A DNA stretch of 64,000 bases, taken from contig CP063375.1 of assembly GCA_022813675.1 (NCBI GenBank), positions 1,190,001-1,254,000 of the forward strand. Direction: 5' to 3'. Both the position numbers and the translations under genes were made by a program. The DNA comes from Deferribacteraceae bacterium V6Fe1 (lineage in GTDB: Bacteria; Chrysiogenota; Deferribacteres; Deferribacterales; Deferrivibrionaceae). Shown in pieces: positions 59,449-64,000 of the stretch. Below the pieces are notes generated by a model. The model was given only the letters and a program-made list of their open reading frames with translations, had not been told where the DNA came from and did not search any database. Within the stretch, counting starts at the first letter, position 1, and every line of letters starts with the position of its first letter.

Positions 59449-60075
59449 ATGGCTCTTGTAGAATTGAAAAACCTAAAGAATGAGAAGGTTGGAGAGATTG
59501 AAATTAATGATGCTATAATCTCTTACCCTGTAAAGCCTTGGCTTATGCATGAAGTAGTTGTAAAGCAACTTGCTGACAAAAGAGCAGGTACTCATGCGAC
59601 AAAAAATAGAGCTAAAATTACAGGTGGTGGAAGAAAACCTTGGAAGCAGAAAGGTACTGGTAGGGCTCGTGCTGGTTCGATAAGATCCCCTTTATGGAGA
59701 GGTGGTGCGACTATTTTTGGTCCACAACCAAGAGATTATTCGATCAGTATGCCTAAGAAAAAGATGAGAAATGCATTAAAATCAGCTTTCAGGGCAAAGA
59801 TTGAGGATGGTAGTATTGAATTTTTGGAATCTTTGGTTGTGGAAACAGGTAAAACCAAAGAAGCAGCACAAGTATTAAAAAATTTTGGTGCAGACAGAAG
59901 AGTCCTTTTAGTATTTGATGAATTGGAAGATTCATCAATTAGAGCTTTTAGGAATATTCCTAAAGTAAAACTTTTACATCTTGATGGAATTAATGTTTAT
60001 GATCTTATTAATGCAGACAAAATATTTATCCTCCAGAGCTGCTTGCCAAAATTAACGGAGGTATTGTCCAAATGA
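59449..60075 (+). CDS. rplD: 50S ribosomal protein L4
   Basis: 208 residues. The extended loop that lines the exit tunnel is visible: GGGRKPWKQKGTGRARAGSI and SPLWRGGATIFGP. In enterobacteria L4 controls the S10 operon through the leader, but rpsJ here is not operon-first, so that mode is unlikely. The stop overlaps the rplW start by four bases. Confidence 0.97.
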   Translation: MALVELKNLKNEKVGEIEINDAIISYPVKPWLMHEVVVKQLADKRAGTHATKNRAKITGGGRKPWKQKGTGRARAGSIRSPLWRGGATIFGPQPRDYSISMPKKKMRNALKSAFRAKIEDGSIEFLESLVVETGKTKEAAQVLKNFGADRRVLLVFDELEDSSIRAFRNIPKVKLLHLDGINVYDLINADKIFILQSCLPKLTEVLSK

Positions 60076-60353
60076 TAACTATTTATGATGTTATAAAAAA
60101 ACCACTAATAACTGAAAAAGCTATCGATCTTAAGGAAAAGCTTAATCATGTTGTGTTTGCAGTTGATAAAAGAGCTAATAAGCATCTTATTAAAACTGCT
60201 GTAGAAAAACTTTTTGATGTTAAAGTGAAAGAAGTAAGAACTATGAACTTTAAAGGTAAAACAAAAAGATTTGGTTTGGTAGTTGGAAAACGTAACGACT
60301 GGAAAAAAGCTATAGTCGTTCTTGAAAATGACCAGAAACTTGAGTTTGTTTAG
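60072..60353 (+). CDS. rplW: 50S ribosomal protein L23
   Basis: 93 residues. [19 protein letters not shown] and [20 protein letters not shown] are typical. It sits at the tunnel exit and docks trigger factor and SRP. Translation is coupled to rplD. Confidence 0.97.
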   Translation: MITIYDVIKKPLITEKAIDLKEKLNHVVFAVDKRANKHLIKTAVEKLFDVKVKEVRTMNFKGKTKRFGLVVGKRNDWKKAIVVLENDQKLEFV

Positions 60354-60364
60354 AGAGGAAAAAT

Positions 60365-61189
60365 ATGGGTATAAAGAGCTATAAACCAACTTCAGCTGGT
60401 GTTAGGTTTAGAACAGGTGACGACTATAAAGATGTTACCACAGATAAACCTTTTAAACCGCTAACTACCAGCCTAAAGAAGAAGAGCGGTAGAAATAATT
60501 ATGGTAGAATTACTGTCAGACACCAAGGTGGCGGGCATAAAAAACTCTACAGGATTATAGATTTTAAAAGGGATAAAGAAAATATCCCAGCTAAAGTCAG
60601 AACAATAGAATATGATCCAAACAGAAGTGCAAGAATTGCTCTTTTGGCTTATGCAGATGGCGAGTATAGATACATTATCGCACCTATCGGACTAAAAGTC
60701 GGCGATACTGTATTGGCAGGTTCTGAAGCTGATATTAAACCTGGCAACTCATTGCAATTAAAAGATATCCCTGTTGGTACTATTGTTCACAATGTTGAAA
60801 TGAGACCTGGAAAAGGTGGACAATTGGCGAGATCAGCAGGAACTTACTCTCAGCTTCTTTCAAAAGAAGGGACTTATTGCCACTTAAGGCTACCATCTGG
60901 AGAAATCAGACTTGTACTTGCTGAGTGCAAAGCTACTATTGGACAGGTAAGTAATCCTGAGCATGAAAATATCAAAATAGGTAAGGCAGGTCGGGCACGC
61001 TGGTTAGGTATTAGACCTACTGTAAGAGGGGTTGCAATGAACCCAATTGATCACCCACATGGTGGTGGTGAAGGTAGGACAAGTGGTGGTAGACATCCTG
61101 TTTCTCCATGGGGTATGCCAACCAAAGGTTACAAAACCAGAAAGAAGAATAAGCCTTCTAATAAATATATCGTTACAAAGCGTAAGTAA
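60365..61189 (+). CDS. rplB: 50S ribosomal protein L2
   Basis: 274 residues. [15 protein letters not shown] start, [19 protein letters not shown], and the conserved [15 protein letters not shown] loop with the His implicated near the peptidyl transferase centre. Confidence 0.98.
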   Translation: MGIKSYKPTSAGVRFRTGDDYKDVTTDKPFKPLTTSLKKKSGRNNYGRITVRHQGGGHKKLYRIIDFKRDKENIPAKVRTIEYDPNRSARIALLAYADGEYRYIIAPIGLKVGDTVLAGSEADIKPGNSLQLKDIPVGTIVHNVEMRPGKGGQLARSAGTYSQLLSKEGTYCHLRLPSGEIRLVLAECKATIGQVSNPEHENIKIGKAGRARWLGIRPTVRGVAMNPIDHPHGGGEGRTSGGRHPVSPWGMPTKGYKTRKKNKPSNKYIVTKRK

Positions 61190-61200
61190 GGGGGTAAAAA

Positions 61201-61482
61201 GTGCCTAGATCGCTAAAAAAAGGACCTTTTATAGATGACCATCTGCAAAAGAAGGTTGATAAAGCAGTTGAAACAGGTGATAAAAAGGTTATAAAAACTT
61301 GGTCACGTAGAAGTACTGTAACACCTCAAATGGTAGGACTTACTTTTGCAGTGCATAACGGACATAAATTTATACCGGTTTATGTAACAGAAAACATGGT
61401 TGGACATAAACTTGGGGAATTTGCCCTTACCAGGACATTTAAAGGGCATAAAAAAGACGATAAGAAAGTAAAAGGTAGGTAG
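61201..61482 (+). CDS. rpsS: 30S ribosomal protein S19
   Basis: 93 residues; [15 protein letters not shown] start (GTG) and [17 protein letters not shown] near the C-terminus. Preceded by AAGGGGG. Confidence 0.97.
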   Translation: MPRSLKKGPFIDDHLQKKVDKAVETGDKKVIKTWSRRSTVTPQMVGLTFAVHNGHKFIPVYVTENMVGHKLGEFALTRTFKGHKKDDKKVKGR

Positions 61483-61491
61483 AGGTAAATC

Positions 61492-61824
61492 ATGATTGCT
61501 ACAGCAATAGGAAAATATATGAGAGTTTCTCCGCGAAAAGCTAGGCCTGTTGCTGATTTAGTCAGAGGCAAAAATGTTGAAGAGGCTATGAATATTTTGA
61601 AGTTTTCTCCAAAAAAGGCTTCTAAGATGATTGCAGCTGTAATTAAGTCAGCCATAGCAAATGCGGAAGAAAACCAAAACTACAGAGACATAAGCAAGCT
61701 TAAGGTATCTGAAATTAAGATTGATAATGGACCTTTCTTGAAAAGATACACGCCTCGTGCATATGGGAGAGCTACCCCAATTAAAAAAAGAACCAGCCAT
61801 ATTACTGTGGTTTTAGCTGAATAG
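61492..61824 (+). CDS. rplV: 50S ribosomal protein L22
   Basis: 110 residues. [20 protein letters not shown] start and the tunnel hairpin [20 protein letters not shown]. No macrolide-type deletion in the hairpin is apparent. Confidence 0.97.
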   Translation: MIATAIGKYMRVSPRKARPVADLVRGKNVEEAMNILKFSPKKASKMIAAVIKSAIANAEENQNYRDISKLKVSEIKIDNGPFLKRYTPRAYGRATPIKKRTSHITVVLAE

Positions 61825-61837
61825 TGGAGGTGAAATA

Positions 61838-62494
61838 GTGGGTCAGAAAGTACATCCTACCGGGGTAAGGTTAGGAATAAATAAATATTGGAAATCAGTT
61901 TGGTTTGCGAATAAGAAAGAGTATGCTGCTAACTTGATGGAAGACCTCAAAATCAGAAAATATTTAAAAGATAAACTAAAATTGGCTGGTATATCTGAAA
62001 TTAATATTGAGAGAATGGGGTCCAAAATTAAAATCACTTTGAATACAAGCAGACCAGGGATAGTGATTGGTAAGAAAGGTGCAGAGATTGAAAAGTTGAA
62101 AGGTGAGCTTAAAAAGCTTACTAAAGCAGATGTGCACCTTGGTATTAAAGAGGTTAAGAAACCTGAAATAGATGCTCAGTTAATTGCAGAAAATATAGCA
62201 TTACAGCTTGAGAGAAGGGTGGCTTTCAGAAGAGCTATGAAAAAAGCTGTTTTACAAGCTATCAAATCAGGTGCACAGGGGATTAAGATAGCTGTTGCGG
62301 GAAGATTGGCTGGTGCTGATATGGCAAGGACTGAGTGGTATATTAAAGGTAGAGTACCTCTTCAGACTCTTAGAGCTGACATAGATTACGGCTTTGCTGA
62401 AGCCCTTACTACCTATGGCTTGACAGGTATAAAAGTATGGGTATTTAAAGGCGAGATTATCGAAGATAAGAATAAAAATTTAGAGGTAGAATAA
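61838..62494 (+). CDS. rpsC: 30S ribosomal protein S3
   Basis: 218 residues. [20 protein letters not shown] start (GTG), KH domain with [17 protein letters not shown], and [20 protein letters not shown] in the C-terminal domain. Helps form the mRNA entry channel. Confidence 0.98.
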   Translation: MGQKVHPTGVRLGINKYWKSVWFANKKEYAANLMEDLKIRKYLKDKLKLAGISEINIERMGSKIKITLNTSRPGIVIGKKGAEIEKLKGELKKLTKADVHLGIKEVKKPEIDAQLIAENIALQLERRVAFRRAMKKAVLQAIKSGAQGIKIAVAGRLAGADMARTEWYIKGRVPLQTLRADIDYGFAEALTTYGLTGIKVWVFKGEIIEDKNKNLEVE

Positions 62495-62495
62495 G

Positions 62496-62924
62496 ATGTT
62501 AATGCCATCTAGAATGAAATATAGAAAGCAGTTCAAGGGCAGAATTAAAGGGAAGGCCACCAAAGGGAATACTCTTGCTTTTGGTGAATACGGAATTGTT
62601 GCTCTTGAGCATGGCAAGATAACAAGTAGGCAGATAGAAGCAGCCAGGATTGCTATTAACAGATACCTTAAAAGGGGCGGTAAGGTATATATCAGGATTT
62701 TCCCTCATAAGCCTATTACTGCAAAACCTGCTGAAACTCGTCAGGGTAAAGGTAAGGGTGCTGTTGAGTTTTATGTAGCTCCTGTAAAAATGGGAACAAT
62801 TCTTTACGAAGTGAAGGGTGTAAGTGAGGAATTGGCAAGGGAAGCTATCAGGCTTGCAATCCACAAACTGCCTATTAAGTGTAAGTTTGTAAAAAAAGAA
62901 GACACCTTGGTTGAGGAGCAATAG
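62496..62924 (+). CDS. rplP: 50S ribosomal protein L16
   Basis: 142 residues. [20 protein letters not shown] start, [20 protein letters not shown] with the usually conserved modified-Arg region, and [17 protein letters not shown]. It begins one base after the rpsC stop. Confidence 0.98.
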   Translation: MLMPSRMKYRKQFKGRIKGKATKGNTLAFGEYGIVALEHGKITSRQIEAARIAINRYLKRGGKVYIRIFPHKPITAKPAETRQGKGKGAVEFYVAPVKMGTILYEVKGVSEELAREAIRLAIHKLPIKCKFVKKEDTLVEEQ

Positions 62925-62926
62925 AT

Positions 62927-63121
62927 ATGAAAGCTGCAGAACTTAGAAATATGTCGGTTGAAGAACTTAATGCCAAACACGGCGAGCTAAAAGAAAACCT
63001 TTTCAGGCTAAAGTTCAAGATGACAACAGGTGATTTGGAAGACGTTTCACAAATTAATAAGACTAAGAAGGATATAGCAAGGATCCTCACAATAATTAAT
63101 GAAAAACGTGCAGAGGGATAA
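62927..63121 (+). CDS. rpmC: 50S ribosomal protein L29
   Basis: 64 residues of two helices: [20 protein letters not shown] and [20 protein letters not shown]. Two bases after rplP. Confidence 0.96.
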   Translation: MKAAELRNMSVEELNAKHGELKENLFRLKFKMTTGDLEDVSQINKTKKDIARILTIINEKRAEG

Positions 63122-63122
63122 G

Positions 63123-63392
63123 ATGGAAAGAAACTATCGCAAAGTTAGGCGCGGTGTTGTTGTTAGCAACAAAATGGACAAAACTGTTGTTGTTAAAGTT
63201 GAAACGCTTAAATTACATAAAAAGTATCACAAATTCATCAAGCGCAGTAAAAAATTTATGGCTCATGATGAGGCAAATGAGCTGAGGCCGGGAGATGTGG
63301 TTGAGATTATGGAAACTAGGCCTCTTAGTAAGCATAAGCGCTGGAGAGTGGTTAAATTAATTGAGCGTCCAGTTGGCGATGCAGGAAATTAA
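63123..63392 (+). CDS. rpsQ: 30S ribosomal protein S17
   Basis: 89 residues. [20 protein letters not shown] start, then an OB fold with [21 protein letters not shown] start at ATG 63123, after AGAGGGATAAG. The frame extends to 63099, inside rpmC, but the extra residues are not S17-like. Confidence 0.96.
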   Translation: MERNYRKVRRGVVVSNKMDKTVVVKVETLKLHKKYHKFIKRSKKFMAHDEANELRPGDVVEIMETRPLSKHKRWRVVKLIERPVGDAGN

Positions 63393-63409
63393 TTTTAGGG
63401 AGAATAGCT

Positions 63410-63778
63410 ATGATTCAGATTCAAAGTAGATTGAAAGTTGCGGATAACTCCGGTGCAAAAGAGATTATGTGTATAAAAGTGCTGGGTGGCTCTAAGAAAA
63501 AGTATGGCTCAATTGGTGATGTGATCGTTGCCAGTGTTAAGTCAGCTATCCCTGACAGTAATATTAAGAAAGGTGCTGTAGTAAAAGCTGTGATTGTGAG
63601 AACTAAAAAAGAAAAGCGTCGTGCTGATGGAACTTATATAAAGTTTGATGATAATGCTGCTGTAATTTTAAATAAAAACCTTGAACCTGTTGGAACAAGG
63701 GTGTTTGGACCAGTAGCCAGAGATCTTAGAGCGAAAGGCTTTTTGAAAATAGTCTCCATGGCACCCGAAGTTCTTTAG
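63410..63778 (+). CDS. rplN: 50S ribosomal protein L14
   Basis: 122 residues. [20 protein letters not shown] start, [20 protein letters not shown] and [20 protein letters not shown]. Canonical. Confidence 0.98.
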   Translation: MIQIQSRLKVADNSGAKEIMCIKVLGGSKKKYGSIGDVIVASVKSAIPDSNIKKGAVVKAVIVRTKKEKRRADGTYIKFDDNAAVILNKNLEPVGTRVFGPVARDLRAKGFLKIVSMAPEVL

Positions 63779-63788
63779 GAGGTAATGG

Positions 63789-64000
63789 ATGCTTAGAAAA
63801 TATAAGCTTAAAAAAGATGACCCAATTATTGTTATTAGTGGGAAAGAGAAAGGCAAGACATCCAAGGTTCTTAAAATTGATAGAACAAAGGAGAAAGTTT
63901 TTGCTGAAGGTTTAAATATAGTGAAAAGGCATGTTAAACCTAATCAACTTAATCCTGAAGGCGGAATAGTTGAGAAAGAGATGCCAATACATATTTCAAA
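63789..64000 (+). CDS. rplX: 50S ribosomal protein L24 (3' end outside window)
   Basis: 70 codons are present up to the right edge. Starts MLRKYKLKKDDPIIVISGKE with the KOW motif GKEKGKTSKVLKID, then GLNIVKRHVKPNQ and GGIVEKEMPIH. ATG at 63789 has GGAGG upstream. The 3' end is cut by the window. Confidence 0.96.
   Translation, partial: MLRKYKLKKDDPIIVISGKEKGKTSKVLKIDRTKEKVFAEGLNIVKRHVKPNQLNPEGGIVEKEMPIHIS

Overview
The window is AT-rich bacterial chromosome from a Gram-negative organism. A BamD-like lipoprotein, NhaB, signal peptides and two hybrid histidine kinases point that way. The combination (low G+C, fused rif/str/S10 ribosomal block with two tuf copies, NhaB, class II photolyase) looks to me like Deferribacterota (Deferribacter/Flexistipes type). 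That placement is inference from gene content, not from a search. No rRNA gene or CRISPR array was seen.

Layout. (1) 1-6255, minus strand: a compact housekeeping run, ribF - rimO - bamD-like - TPR protein - serS - RsmI-like methylase - DMT transporter - marC (cut by the window edge). (2) 6321-7344, plus strand: yigZ and a NYN-domain gene. (3) 7371-19444: a genomic island of about 12 kb lying against the 3' end of a tRNA-Leu gene. It has a P4-type integrase next to the tRNA, a degenerate copy of the tRNA 3' end at the far side, an AlpA-like regulator, a second tyrosine recombinase with a small partner, an IS256-family insertion in a terminator, and an 830-base hairpin-rich non-coding stretch. 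Its cargo is a tight four-gene minus-strand operon: NurA-like nuclease (frameshifted in an A9 tract) - HerA-like ATPase with a degenerate P-loop - HSP90/MORC-like GHKL ATPase - large radical SAM protein. This operon is the best candidate in the window for an undescribed system, plausibly anti-phage or DNA-processing.

(4) 19719-31759: asnS, a split lysO, an ABC importer of the TrpXYZ type, nhaB, a multi-PAS hybrid kinase, an MFS transporter and a YdjM-family membrane protein. (5) 31828-38788: a tightly packed plus-strand operon of SDR-DUF2867 protein, class II photolyase, AttH/CrtC-like secreted lipocalin-fold protein, ABC ATPase and a large FtsX-type permease; a second hybrid kinase follows. 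(6) 41249-64000: the translation/transcription superblock. A strong promoter drives tRNA-Thr, Tyr, Gly, Thr and tuf, the same order and anticodons as E. coli thrU-tyrU-glyT-thrT-tufB. Then come rpmG, tRNA-Trp, secE, nusG, rplKAJL, rpoBC, a terminator, a new promoter, rpsL-rpsG-fusA-tuf, and the S10 operon through rplX, which the window end cuts.

The two tuf genes differ at one position as far as I can see. Several start codons were moved from the longest open frame to the codon that has a Shine-Dalgarno site; each entry says so.
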